The translations under genes were made by a program, and so were the position numbers. 64,000 nt of DNA from Gemmatimonadota bacterium. GTDB taxonomy: Bacteria > Latescibacterota > UBA2968 > GCA-2709665. The stretch spans positions 1 through 64,000 of the forward strand of contig JAPPNU010000067.1 in assembly GCA_028873695.1 (NCBI GenBank), in the 5' to 3' direction. The notes beneath the pieces were generated by a model, which was given only the letters and a program-made list of their open reading frames with translations, did not search any database and had not been told where the DNA came from. Positions within the stretch are counted from its first letter, which is position 1. Each line of letters opens with the position of its first letter. Positions 51,117 to 60,354 of the stretch are shown here, one piece after another.

Positions 51117-52148
51117 CTAGTGATCCAGCATTTCTTCCGCCAGCGTCGCCATATACCGCGTGAGGGGAATGAGCCTCGCATACGGAATGCGTGTGGGCCC
51201 GATCAGCCCGATGACACCTGAAATAGCGCCAACGCGGTATCGCGACGTGAGCACGCTGCATCCCCGGAGTTGCGGCGGATCATTCTCGGCGCCGATCGTA
51301 ACGGAAATCCCGTCGTGTTCGGTCCGTTCGTCCAGAATCGTAATCATCGGTTCCCGCGCTTCGAGCAGTTCCATCAGGGCGGCCAGGTCGTTTTTCTTGC
51401 GGTTGAACTCCGGCTGCATGATAAAGTTGCCGGCGCCTCCGAAATGCAGATCCATTCCGCTCTGAAACCGGAAAAGGTTCGACGCGCTGTCACAAAGCAC
51501 GCGCAGCAGCCTGGGAGATCCGCCGGAAACCTCGCGGAGTCGCTCCGCAACCGAATCCCGGATCTCCGCCACGCTGAGTCCGGAAAGCCGTTCGTTTACC
51601 GCTCGCGACGTCTCATCCAGCTCGCCGGGCGATATCGCCGAATCCACCTCCATCACCATCGTCTTCACCAGCCCCGACTTGATGGCAAGGACCAGCAGCA
51701 GCCTGCCTTCAGACAGATGGACCATTTCCAGGCGGTCGAAGACGCCCCGCTCGAACCTCGGCGAGAGTACCATTCCCAGATTCATCGAGAGGTCCGCGAT
51801 CAAACGGGACATCTGCTCCAGCAAGGCCTCGATATCCCCCTCGCGGACGTATGCCCTCACCCGCTCGCGGATCTGTTCGCGCTCCTCCTCCCTGATTGTC
51901 TGTCTGGGCATCACCTTGTCGACGTAATAGCGGTAGCCCTTGTCCGTGGGTACGCGGCCGGCTGACGTGTGCGGATGGGTGAGCAGGCCCTTTTCCTCAA
52001 GGTCCGCCATGGAATTGCGTACCGTGGCGGAACTGAGACCCAGACCCGACCGGGCAATGGCGCGCGACCCCACGGGCTCTCCGGTATTGATATGCCTGCT
52101 GATGAGTATATTCAGAATTGCCGCTTCACGCTGCTGTAGCTGCAACAT
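51117..52148 (-). CDS. hrcA: Heat-inducible transcription repressor HrcA
   Basis: About 343 residues. The N-terminal winged helix (REAAILNILISRHINTGEPVGS; GLSSATVRNSMADLEEKGLLTHPHTSAGRVPTDKGYRYYVD) and the C-terminal GAF-like ligand domain are typical of HrcA, which represses heat-shock genes by binding CIRCE elements. The ATG at 52148 or a GTG nine bases earlier may be the start; neither has a clear ribosome-binding site. I see no CIRCE element (TTAGCACTC-N9-GAGTGCTAA) in the upstream 450 bases. Confidence 0.92.
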   Translation of the reverse strand: MLQLQQREAAILNILISRHINTGEPVGSRAIARSGLGLSSATVRNSMADLEEKGLLTHPHTSAGRVPTDKGYRYYVDKVMPRQTIREEEREQIRERVRAYVREGDIEALLEQMSRLIADLSMNLGMVLSPRFERGVFDRLEMVHLSEGRLLLVLAIKSGLVKTMVMEVDSAISPGELDETSRAVNERLSGLSVAEIRDSVAERLREVSGGSPRLLRVLCDSASNLFRFQSGMDLHFGGAGNFIMQPEFNRKKNDLAALMELLEAREPMITILDERTEHDGISVTIGAENDPPQLRGCSVLTSRYRVGAISGVIGLIGPTRIPYARLIPLTRYMATLAEEMLDH

Positions 52149-52653
52149 ACGACCCACCCATTCTAAAAATGTCTCGTCCCGCCGATGGATCGCGGGACAG
52201 AAGACACGGCGTCAGAAAAAACGCGGGGGCCGGAGGAGATGCCCGTTGAGTCGAAGCATAACAACCCTTGTCGGAAGACGGCTTCTTCCGGAGGAAAGAG
52301 GACCACGTGAAGGGTGACGCAATCGGCATGGCGGACGGCAGGGGTAGCTTGAGGCGTTCAGAATCCGCATAAATCCATATTCCGACAAATGATAAAGGAA
52401 TGCAGGTTCATTGTCAAGCCTTTTGCAGCAGATCCGGAACGGCGAAAATGCGCTGTTCCGCGTCGGTTTCCGGACTCGGGAACCGGCGTGCGGCCGGTAT
52501 CGCCCGCTCATCGGGAACCGTGCCGCTATTAATATATATTTAACATAACTGAAATCTATACGAAATATAACGCCCGTATATTTGCGCGGTTCCATATTCG
52601 TCCCGGCATAAGTGGAGACCATACAACTACCCACACCCGAAAGGAGCCGCAGC
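52149..52653. other. Divergent intergenic region between hrcA and glutamine synthetase
   Basis: About 500 bases without a gene. An AT-rich stretch at 52526-52570 (TATTAATATATATTTAACATA) is the likely site of the glutamine synthetase promoter. No CIRCE and no -24/-12 sigma54 promoter is recognisable. Confidence 0.5.
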
Positions 52654-54072
52654 ATGGGCAAGACGCCTCAAGACGTCCTTGACATGGTCAAGGAAAACAA
52701 CGTAAAAATCGTGGATTTCCGTTTTACGGACTATCCGGGGCTCTGGCAGCATTTTTCCGTGCCGGCGGAGGAAGTCGATGAAGACACCTTCGAAGACGGC
52801 CTCGGCTTCGACGGTTCCAGCATGCGCGGCTGGCAGTCCATCCATGAAAGCGACCTGCTTGTGATGCCCGAACCCGATACGGCCTTTGTCGATCCCTTTC
52901 TTGAGATTCCCACGCTCGCGATGTTCTGCGAGATCCAGGATCCGATCACGAGAGGACAATACACCCGCGATCCACGTACCGTGGCGCGAAGGGCCGAGAT
53001 CTATCTCAGGGAAACCGGCATTGCAGACGAGGCCACCTTCGGTCCCGAGGCGGAGTTCTTCGTCTTCGACGATATCCGCTTCGACCAGACAAACAATACG
53101 GGCTATTATTACGTCGATTCAATTGAAGGCCGCTGGAATACCGGACGCGACGAACAGCCGAACCTGGGCTACAAACCCCGGTACAAAGAGGGGTACTTCC
53201 CGGTGCCGCCTACCGACAGCCTTCAGGATATCCGAAGTGAGATGGTCCTGCATATGCTCGACTGCGGAATCGAAGTCGAAGCCCACCACCACGAGGTGGC
53301 CACCGGCGGCCAGGCCGAGATCGATTTCCGGTTCGCGCCGCTGCTGTCTTGCGCCGACAAGCTGATCCTCTACAAGTACATCGTCAAAAACACCGCGCGG
53401 AAACACGGCAGGACCGCCACGTTCATGCCCAAGCCGCTCTTTCAGGACAACGGCACCGGGATGCACGTTCACCAGAGCCTGTGGAAAGACGGCGAACCGC
53501 TCTTCGCGGGTTCCGAATACGCCGGACTCAGCGACATGGCGCTGCACTACATCGGCGGGATCCTGAAGCATGCAAACGCGCTACTGGCATTTGTCGCGCC
53601 AACCACCAACTCCTACAAACGCCTGGTACCCGGGTACGAAGCCCCGGTCAACCTGGCCTACTCCAAGCGCAACCGCAGCGCCTGCGTCCGGATCCCGATG
53701 TACTCACCCAGTCCCAAAGCCAAGCGAATGGAGTTCCGTTGCCCGGACCCGTCCTGCAACCCCTACCTGGCCTTTGCGGCTATGCTCATGGCCGGCCTGG
53801 ACGGCATCCGGAACCGGATCGACCCGGGCGAACCACTGGACATGGACCTCTATGAACTGGAACCGGAAGACATGGCCAGAGTTCCCCAGACGTGCGGGTC
53901 GCTGGAAGAAGCCATCAACGCCCTCGAAGCCGATCATGAATTCCTTCTCGAGGGAGACGTCTTCACCAGAGACGTGGTCGACAGCTGGATCGACTACAAG
54001 CGCAAAAACGAAATCGACGAGATGCGGCTGAGGCCGCACCCCTACGAATTCGCGCTCTATTTCGACGCGTAA
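52654..54072 (+). CDS. glnA: Glutamine synthetase, type I
   Basis: 472 residues from the ATG with AAAGGAG upstream. It makes glutamine from glutamate, ammonia and ATP. Marks are the beta-grasp DFRFTDYPGLWQHFSVP, GFDGSSMRGW, metal/glutamate site GPEAEFFVFD, ATP-region HHHEVATGGQAEIDFRF, FQDNGTGMHVHQSLWKDG, and the NRSACVRIPMYSPSPKAKRMEFRCPDPSCNPYLAFAAML signature. The Tyr in MDLYELEPED corresponds to the adenylylation site of type I-beta enzymes, so covalent regulation is possible. Followed by its own terminator. Confidence 0.96.
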   Translation: MGKTPQDVLDMVKENNVKIVDFRFTDYPGLWQHFSVPAEEVDEDTFEDGLGFDGSSMRGWQSIHESDLLVMPEPDTAFVDPFLEIPTLAMFCEIQDPITRGQYTRDPRTVARRAEIYLRETGIADEATFGPEAEFFVFDDIRFDQTNNTGYYYVDSIEGRWNTGRDEQPNLGYKPRYKEGYFPVPPTDSLQDIRSEMVLHMLDCGIEVEAHHHEVATGGQAEIDFRFAPLLSCADKLILYKYIVKNTARKHGRTATFMPKPLFQDNGTGMHVHQSLWKDGEPLFAGSEYAGLSDMALHYIGGILKHANALLAFVAPTTNSYKRLVPGYEAPVNLAYSKRNRSACVRIPMYSPSPKAKRMEFRCPDPSCNPYLAFAAMLMAGLDGIRNRIDPGEPLDMDLYELEPEDMARVPQTCGSLEEAINALEADHEFLLEGDVFTRDVVDSWIDYKRKNEIDEMRLRPHPYEFALYFDA

Positions 54073-54103
54073 GACCGTAAAGCACGGTTCACACGCGACA
54101 CGG

Positions 54104-54137
54104 ACAGGGGGGCAGCTATGCACCCCCTGTTTCTTTG
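54104..54137 (+). terminator. Probable terminator after glutamine synthetase
   Basis: ACAGGGGG (54104-54111) and CCCCCTGT (54123-54130) arms with a 11-base loop, followed by TTCTTTG. It lies 30 bases after the stop codon. Confidence 0.6.
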
Positions 54138-54187
54138 TCCGGATATGATAACGGCTGCCCGTCGGGCGGCCGGGAACAGGCGACACA

Positions 54188-55375
54188 ATGCGCATCAAGG
54201 ACATCCAGTCGTTTCACGTCGACGCGGGCTGGCGTTCCTGGTTGTTTGTCAAAGTGGAGACCGACAGCGGAATCACGGGCTGGGGCGAGTGCAGCGACGA
54301 CAAGATGCCTCTCAGCGTTGCAGGCGCCATTGAAGACTTCAAAACCGTGCTGATCGGGAGGGACCCGCGCCCATATGAAATGAGATTCCAGGATATGGTC
54401 AGACAGAGCCGCCAGAGTCCGGACGGCGCGACCATGAAAGCCATTGCGGGTATCGAACTGGCCCTGGTGGACATCAAGGCCCGGTCACTCGGCATTTCCG
54501 TTGTGGAACTGTTCGGCGGGCCCACGCGTGAAGATGTCCGGCTGTACTGGTCCCACTGCGGCACCAGCAGGATCCGGGCGCACGAACTCATCGGGACACC
54601 GCCGCTGCGCAACCTGGACGACGTCGCCGCGCTGGGCCGGGAGGTGGTGGAAAATGGCTTTACGGCCCTTAAAACCAACATTCTGATGCCCGGCGATCCC
54701 GGGGCCGTCTACTTCCCTGGTTTTGCGGGCGGACCTGGTACGACCGATCAGGCCATATCGAACCGGCTCCTGTCGCATATCGAGACGCTTGTGGGTACTT
54801 TCCGCGAAGCCGTGGGACCCGACGTCGACATCAACCTGGACCTCAATTTCAACTTCAAGCCTGAGGCATGCCGGCGAATCGCGAGAATTCTGGAGCCCTT
54901 CAACCTGCTCTGGCTTGAAATCGACATGTACGATCCGGATGCCATCCTTGCGATCAGACAATCCACCGCCACGCCCATCTGCACAGGCGAGAATCTGTTT
55001 CATATGCGTGGATACATTCCCTATTTTAAGCGCCAGGCGGCCGACGTGTACATGATCGACGTACCATGGAACGGCTTTTCGCAATCGAGGAAGATCGGAG
55101 ACCTCGCTGAAGCCTATCAGTCGAACGTCGCCCCGCACAACTACTACAGTCACCTCGCATCGTTCATCAGCGCGAGCCTTTGCGCCGTGCTTCCCAACGT
55201 GCGCATCATGGAAATTGACATCGACGACGTGCCCTGGAAAGACGACCTCGTCACGAAACCGCCATCGATCGTCGACGGACGCATGGCGATTCCCGACGGG
55301 CCGGGTTGGGGCACGGAGGTCGTAGAAGAAGCCCTGCTGGCGCATCCCCGGCGGGCCGGGCGCCATCCGGCCTGA
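54188..55375 (+). CDS. Enolase-superfamily enzyme (mandelate racemase/muconate lactonizing type)
   Basis: 395 residues. It has the capping N-terminal domain (GITGWGECSDDK) and a barrel with metal ligands Asp (INLDLNFNF), Glu (LLWLEIDMYD) and Glu (ICTGENLF). The general-base region is GFTALKTNIL (Lys), and VAPHNYYSHLAS carries the His. Members usually dehydrate sugar acids or racemise; the particular substrate is not visible. It is followed after 24 bases by the PhyH gene, so the two likely form an operon. Confidence 0.9.
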   Translation: MRIKDIQSFHVDAGWRSWLFVKVETDSGITGWGECSDDKMPLSVAGAIEDFKTVLIGRDPRPYEMRFQDMVRQSRQSPDGATMKAIAGIELALVDIKARSLGISVVELFGGPTREDVRLYWSHCGTSRIRAHELIGTPPLRNLDDVAALGREVVENGFTALKTNILMPGDPGAVYFPGFAGGPGTTDQAISNRLLSHIETLVGTFREAVGPDVDINLDLNFNFKPEACRRIARILEPFNLLWLEIDMYDPDAILAIRQSTATPICTGENLFHMRGYIPYFKRQAADVYMIDVPWNGFSQSRKIGDLAEAYQSNVAPHNYYSHLASFISASLCAVLPNVRIMEIDIDDVPWKDDLVTKPPSIVDGRMAIPDGPGWGTEVVEEALLAHPRRAGRHPA

Positions 55376-55399
55376 CGTTCGAGAGAGAGGTACTCCCAC

Positions 55400-56752
55400 A
55401 TGCGAGAAATCAGGCTGCTGACCGACGAACAGATGCGGTTTTACGTCGTCAACGGGTTTATCTCCGTCAAAACGGCGCTTCCTCCGGAATTTCACGCCGG
55501 CGTCTTCCAACGCACAAACGATATATTCGAGAAAGAGGGCAACCCCGGGAACAACCTCCTGCCCCGGCTGCCGGAAGTCCAAAGGGTCTTCCAGGACCCG
55601 AACGTCGCCGGCGCGCTCACCGGCCTACTTGGCGCCGACTATTACATGCATCCCCACCGGCATTGCCATTGCAACCCGCCGGGGAGCGACGGGCAGCGGA
55701 TGCATATGGACGGGTGGAACCGGCGGCACCATCACACACGGTGGGCCATGGCGTTCTATTACCCCCAGCACACACCTAAGCGCCTGGGTCCGACCGGCGT
55801 GGTGCCCGGCAGCCACTTCAACAACACCTGTGACGCCAATGCGAACGAAGAATTGCCGCTTTGCGGGGACGCGGGCGACGTCACCATCGTCCACTACGAC
55901 CTGTGGCATCGGGCCATGCCGAATGCCAGCGACGGGCCCCGCTATATGATGAAATTCCTCTTTACCCGGATGCACGAACCGGATGCCCCGAGCTGGCGGC
56001 AATCCGGGAACGGTGGTCCCGCGCGCGGTGGCTGGAAGCGCACTGACGACCGCGCATTGCTGTGGAACCACCTCTGGGACTGGCACCGGGGACGTCCCTG
56101 CGCGAACGGCCTGGACGCGTCCGTGGCGGACGCCGCGCGGGACCTGGGCGACGGGCATGAGAACACGGCCCTGAATGCCGCCTACCGACTCGCCGCGATC
56201 GGGACCTCCGCCATTCCCACCCTTTCGGATTTTCTGGACGACGGGTCTGAATCCGTGCGCCTCAACGCGGCCTATGCCCTCAGCGCCATCGGCGCGCCGG
56301 CGGTTCCGACCCTGGTCGACAGGCTGGCACACGACGCCGCCCAGGCCGTCCGGATCCTGGCGGATATCGGCGGAGCCGCCGAAGCGGCCGTCCGGCGGCT
56401 GGTCGACACCCTGGAACACGAAGATCCCGAGGTCCGTCGATGGTCGGCCGAAGCCCTTGGTAATATTGCACGGGCGGAGCCGGCCGTGGTTCCGGGACTG
56501 AAAAAGCAATTGAAGGACGACGACGGCGACGTACGCCGCACTGCCGCGCTGGCTCTGGCCAAACTGGGTCCTGCAGCCGAAGCCGCCGTTTCGGACCTGA
56601 GAGACGTGCTGGCGGATGCCAATCGTTACGCACGCGGGAACGCCGCAGAGGCGCTCAGACGAATCGGAACCCCGGCGGCGTTGCATGCGCTCATTCCCGC
56701 GTTGACAACGGCCCGCTGGTGCCCTGATACAACCCCGGAGAGTACATTTTAG
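55400..56752 (+). CDS. Phytanoyl-CoA dioxygenase-family protein fused to HEAT repeats
   Basis: 450 residues. The N-terminal 2-oxoglutarate/Fe(II) oxygenase fold (1-230) has HMDGWN (His-x-Asp) and the distal His in LWHRAMPN as iron ligands. The C-terminal half (about 250-440) holds HEAT/PBS-type repeats (NAAYRLAAIGTSAIPTLSDFL; RRWSAEALGNIARAEPAVVPGL). The family hydroxylates diverse small molecules; HEAT repeats suggest a protein partner. GAGAGAGGT precedes ATG. The stop TAG lies on the first bases of a MITE-like element, so the original C-terminus may have been altered. Confidence 0.88.
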   Translation: MREIRLLTDEQMRFYVVNGFISVKTALPPEFHAGVFQRTNDIFEKEGNPGNNLLPRLPEVQRVFQDPNVAGALTGLLGADYYMHPHRHCHCNPPGSDGQRMHMDGWNRRHHHTRWAMAFYYPQHTPKRLGPTGVVPGSHFNNTCDANANEELPLCGDAGDVTIVHYDLWHRAMPNASDGPRYMMKFLFTRMHEPDAPSWRQSGNGGPARGGWKRTDDRALLWNHLWDWHRGRPCANGLDASVADAARDLGDGHENTALNAAYRLAAIGTSAIPTLSDFLDDGSESVRLNAAYALSAIGAPAVPTLVDRLAHDAAQAVRILADIGGAAEAAVRRLVDTLEHEDPEVRRWSAEALGNIARAEPAVVPGLKKQLKDDDGDVRRTAALALAKLGPAAEAAVSDLRDVLADANRYARGNAAEALRRIGTPAALHALIPALTTARWCPDTTPESTF

Positions 56753-56914
56753 AAGCTGTGTTAGAATTCCCGGTGCGTTCCCGAGCGCGAGCGAAAGGGC
56801 GTCGGTCCAGGCGGCCGAATTCGCCCGTATCTATGGATACTGGTGGATTTGGCCAACGCAGACCGAGGCGCTTGCAGCCGCGCGAAGACCGCTGGGGATT
56901 TTAATACAGCTTCT
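56751..56914 (-). mobile_element. MITE-like element, copy A
   Basis: 164 bases bounded by AGAAGCTGTGTTAGAATTCC and its inverted counterpart GGGGATTTTAATACAGCTTCT. Read in reverse it aligns with 62906-63117, including CCCCAGCGGTCTTCGCGCGG near one end and CGCTCGGGAAC near the other. It contains no transposase, and its left end provides the stop codon of the PhyH-HEAT gene. Confidence 0.8.
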
Positions 56915-56992
56915 TTGGAACCGTCTGCCCCCTGCGGAGTCGACAAAGGAACTGCGTATCGGCGATATTCAGAATGTCAACTGAAAACACGT

Positions 56993-57020
56993 TGACGCTT
57001 TTACAAGATTCACTTATATT
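56993..57020 (+). promoter_or_regulatory. Promoter of the VTT-type membrane protein gene
   Basis: TTGACG, a 16-base spacer and TATATT. The start near 57027 excludes the earlier ATG at 56974 and supports translation from 57061. Confidence 0.55.
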
Positions 57021-57060
57021 GACGCAACAGGACTTCCCACCGAAAAAGGGTCTGACGGTT

Positions 57061-57750
57061 ATGCAACTGAGCAAAGGTTGGAAGGTGTTCCTCGGCGTAT
57101 CGGCCGGCCTGTTCGCACTCGCGGGCGCAGCGGCGCTCCTGCTGCCCGAATATCGCAACCTGTCGCTTCTTTTCTTTTACAGCATTCCCGCCAACTCTTT
57201 CGTACCCTTCCCCCACGAACCCGCGCTGGTCTTCCTTGGCCGCGCCTATCATCCTCTCGCGGTGGCCGCGGCGGCCGTTGCAGGCACCCTGATCGCCTGC
57301 TTCGTGGACTACCGGGCCATCAACTTCGCTTTTCGGAACCCCCGAATCAAGCGGACGCGCGAAAGCGACGTCTACAAGGGCGCCGTTCACTATTTCAGGA
57401 AGGCGCCCTTTATCGCAATCTGGTTCGCTGCAATGGTTCCGTTCATACCCTTCTATATCTTCCGGATCCTCAGTCCGGCAAGCGGTTACCCGTTCCGGCG
57501 ATACCTCGTCGCCGTGTTTCTCGGGCGATTCCCCAGGTACTTTCTCTTTGCGCTGATCGGAAATCTGCTGAATCTCACTAACCTCATGCTGGCCGGCGGC
57601 GCCGTTTTCTTCATCTGCGTGCTGCTCGGTTCGAGGGTCAAGGCCGCGTTCGCCGCACGTCACCGGAACGCCGAAGAGGCCGTCCCGATCGAACGTTTTG
57701 CACTTGAAGGTCTGGCCCTTGACGAAAAAACGGCCGTCGCTTCCGACTGA
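57061..57750 (+). CDS. VTT (SNARE-associated/DedA-like) domain membrane protein
   Basis: About 229 residues from ATG 57061, chosen because a promoter lies just upstream. There are four to five membrane helices. The central FVPFPHEPALVFLGR region and the later RYLVAVFLGRFPRYFLFALIGN match the re-entrant-loop pattern of VTT/DedA proteins, which are thought to move lipids between leaflets or maintain proton-dependent membrane functions. Its neighbours do not narrow the role. Confidence 0.7.
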   Translation: MQLSKGWKVFLGVSAGLFALAGAAALLLPEYRNLSLLFFYSIPANSFVPFPHEPALVFLGRAYHPLAVAAAAVAGTLIACFVDYRAINFAFRNPRIKRTRESDVYKGAVHYFRKAPFIAIWFAAMVPFIPFYIFRILSPASGYPFRRYLVAVFLGRFPRYFLFALIGNLLNLTNLMLAGGAVFFICVLLGSRVKAAFAARHRNAEEAVPIERFALEGLALDEKTAVASD

Positions 57751-57787
57751 CCATTTCCCTTACAGCCCACCCGTGTGTCCCGTCACG

Positions 57788-58225
57788 TCAGCGCCAGGCC
57801 GCGATGACCAGGCCCTGTCCGAGAAGCGAAACGCCGTTGTACCCCAGGCTGAGCCAGAACAGGCCCGCCTTCCGCCCCTCGAAGGCCACCGACTGGTGCG
57901 CTACCGGGAGTACGAAGGCGATCAGCGCCATCAATCCCAGATGGATGCCCGCCATCGCCCTTCCCCCGCTCCCCGGCAGCGTCGAGACTTCCTGCGGCCC
58001 ACCCATTCCGGCAAGCAGTTGCGCAAGGATGAAAGCAGTGAGGAGCGCCAGAAGAAAACTGACGCCGTACGTCTTTAGGGGGTTGAAGTCCTTGCGTATC
58101 TCCTCCTCCGTGGTCTCCATGTATCCGAGCCAGCGCTTTCCGAACAAGGGTCCGTACCAGACGGCGCCTGCGATCATCGGGACAACGCCGGCAACCAGTA
58201 CCGCGAGATAATTGACCTCGTACAT
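57788..58225 (-). CDS. DUF1761-like membrane protein
   Basis: 145 residues from ATG 58225 (GGAGGA upstream). Four membrane helices. MYEVNYLAVLVAGVVPMIAGAVWYGPLFGKRWL at the start and HLGLMALIAFVLPVAHQSVAFEGRKAGLFWLSLGYN later are typical of the DUF1761 family of unknown function. It is a single gene, convergent with the VTT gene. Confidence 0.75.
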   Translation of the reverse strand: MYEVNYLAVLVAGVVPMIAGAVWYGPLFGKRWLGYMETTEEEIRKDFNPLKTYGVSFLLALLTAFILAQLLAGMGGPQEVSTLPGSGGRAMAGIHLGLMALIAFVLPVAHQSVAFEGRKAGLFWLSLGYNGVSLLGQGLVIAAWR

Positions 58226-58276
58226 TTCTGTTCCTCCGGATCGGGTTGAACTGCCTGATCGCGATGGACCGGGCCG

Positions 58277-58476
58277 CAATTATACAGGATTCGTCGTTTT
58301 TCGGTGACGTTATTTCGTATATGTGCAAGTAGATAAAGGCGATTAGACTGCGGATTACCAGGATACACCCCGTCACTGGCCGTGAAAGGAAATTTCATCC
58401 ATTTGTACGACCTCGATGTCCCGCTCTTGCGCTGATTCCTTCTGTGCCTTTTGTGCTTTTTGTGGTAAATTTCGCC
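58277..58476 (-). repeat. Dispersed repeats (GGCGATTAG type and TTACCACAAAAAGC type) side by side
   Basis: 58277-58385 repeats 23343-23445 in direct orientation. 58370-58470 carries the reverse complement of 15575-15682 (CTTCTGTGCCTTTTGTGCTT near 58439). The two repeat types are joined here, and partly at 15.6 kb too. Confidence 0.65.
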
Positions 58477-58499
58477 GTTGCCGTTTTTCGGATTAAGGC

Positions 58500-60299
58500 C
58501 TACTCCCACTCGACCGTTCCCGGCGGTTTGTGCGTTACGTCGTATAACACCGCCTCGATGCCGTCTTCATTCAAAATATCGCGCGCGAGTTTCCGCACGA
58601 AATCGAAGGGCAGCGCACTGAATCGCGCCGTCATAAAGTCGGGCGTTTCCACCGGCCTCAAGACCACCGTTTCCGTGATGCCGTCGGACGTCAACGGCAA
58701 GAGGACAGTCGGCATCTGAGACACCGTCTTCGACAGGCCCTCGCGCTCCAGGGCCGCCATTGCGAGCGCGTCCACGTCCCTGAGAAGATCCAGACGGGAT
58801 TGCGTCAGGAAGGCCCGTTTCAGCTTCAGCGCGGGAAGCGCCGTCGGCGCCAGCAGGTAGACCACCCGGTTGATCCAGGAGATCGTATTCGTAATGCGCG
58901 TGGAAACGTCCTCCAGTACCGTCCAGTCCGTCTCGCCCCAGACAACCGCGGGGTGCGCATAGGTGCGGAAGTCGCCCTGGACGCCTACGCTCTGAAGCGG
59001 GAGCACGCGGAGCCCGAGCCCGGCGCCGGCCGCAATATCGCGCGCGGCTTCCTCGGCCTTCCCGTCCGGAGGGCTCGCGCCGGCACCAGGGGAGCAGAGG
59101 CAGCGCACGGACAACCCCGGGCCGGGAAACGGCTGACGCCAGATCAGATGCGGCGGCAGTCCGAGGGCGTTCCCCAGTTCGCGCACTTCGTCCTTGTACA
59201 GTTGCGCGAGCGGTTCGATGACCAGTCCGCGGGCGATCAGTTCCTCAACCACGTCCACCCGGTTGTGGTGCGTCTTGATCACCGCCGCGTGTTCCGTACC
59301 GCCCGACTCGATGGTATCCGGATAGAGCGTACCCTGCCCCAGCAGCCAGCCGTCCGAATCCAGGCCCATCCGGTCCAGGACGCGGTCCTTGATTTCGAGA
59401 AACGCCCGGCCGATGGCCAGCCGTTTCTGTTCCGGCTCCACCATGCCCTCCACGCTGAGCAGGAAATCCTCCGACGCATCCTCCACAATCAGGTTTTCGA
59501 ATCCTTCGTCCCGAAGCGCGTCCGCTACTCGGTCGGACTCGCACTTCCGCATGAACCCGTTGTTGATGTGCAACCCCAGCACGCGCTCCGGTCCCAGCGC
59601 GCGGTTGAATAGCGCGAAGGCCACGCTCGAGTCCACACCGCCCGAAACCAGAAGAAACACGCGTTTCTCGCCCACCTGCTCCCGGATCTCCTCCATCGCC
59701 GTTTCCGCGTAACCGACCATGGTCCAGGTACGCGGCGCGGCGCAGATATTCAGGAAATTGTCCAGTATGTCCATCCCACGGGCGGTGTGCGCGACCTCCG
59801 GGTGAAACTGCAGTCCGTACAGATTCCGCCGAACGTCGCCGACAGCGGCCGTTGCGCAGTCGTCCGTCGTCCCCAATACCTCAAATCCCGCCGGCAGACG
59901 ACTGGCCACGTCGCCGTGGCTCATCCACACCACCAGGGGCGACTCCATGCCCGCGAACAGGCCATTGGCCGATTGAATCCGCAGTTTTGCCGAACCGTAC
60001 TCGCGGACGTCCCCCCTGGCGACCTCGCCGCCCAGTTCCTGGCACACAAGCTGGTGGCCGTAACACAGTCCAAGTACGGGCAGCCCGGAACTCAGGTGCG
60101 CCTTATTGAACGCCGGCTGATCCGGGTCGTAGACGCTTGCGGGGCCGCCCGACAGGATCAGGCCCGAAAATCCGTCGACCGCAGAGGCGTCCACGTCGGG
60201 TGGGAAGACTTCCGACCAGACCTGCAGGCGGCGGATGCGGTTTGCAATCAGGTGGGCGTATTGCCCCCCGAAATCCAGCACGGCGATGCCGTTGTGCAT
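58500..60299 (-). CDS. guaA: GMP synthase (glutamine-hydrolysing)
   Basis: 599 residues, somewhat longer than the usual 510-525. The class I glutamine amidotransferase domain has Cys79 in GLCYGHQL and LQFHPEVAHT. The ATP-pyrophosphatase domain begins at FLLVSGGVDSSVA, and the dimerisation domain ends in DVTHKPPGTVEWE. It converts XMP to GMP with glutamine and ATP. The extra length is largely an insertion after GPGLSVRCLC, as in some long GuaA forms. Standard GuaA are otherwise matched throughout. Confidence 0.94.
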   Translation of the reverse strand: MHNGIAVLDFGGQYAHLIANRIRRLQVWSEVFPPDVDASAVDGFSGLILSGGPASVYDPDQPAFNKAHLSSGLPVLGLCYGHQLVCQELGGEVARGDVREYGSAKLRIQSANGLFAGMESPLVVWMSHGDVASRLPAGFEVLGTTDDCATAAVGDVRRNLYGLQFHPEVAHTARGMDILDNFLNICAAPRTWTMVGYAETAMEEIREQVGEKRVFLLVSGGVDSSVAFALFNRALGPERVLGLHINNGFMRKCESDRVADALRDEGFENLIVEDASEDFLLSVEGMVEPEQKRLAIGRAFLEIKDRVLDRMGLDSDGWLLGQGTLYPDTIESGGTEHAAVIKTHHNRVDVVEELIARGLVIEPLAQLYKDEVRELGNALGLPPHLIWRQPFPGPGLSVRCLCSPGAGASPPDGKAEEAARDIAAGAGLGLRVLPLQSVGVQGDFRTYAHPAVVWGETDWTVLEDVSTRITNTISWINRVVYLLAPTALPALKLKRAFLTQSRLDLLRDVDALAMAALEREGLSKTVSQMPTVLLPLTSDGITETVVLRPVETPDFMTARFSALPFDFVRKLARDILNEDGIEAVLYDVTHKPPGTVEWE

Positions 60300-60354
60300 C
60301 GATGCTCCCCCGTGGTTCGCGCTTGGGTCTCTACAGGAGCTCTGTTTCAGCTTC

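Noticed and set aside
52149..52653. CIRCE element or sigma54 promoter between hrcA and glnA
   Set aside because: Neither TTAGCACTC-N9-GAGTGCTAA nor a TGGCAC-N5-TTGC pattern could be found by eye.
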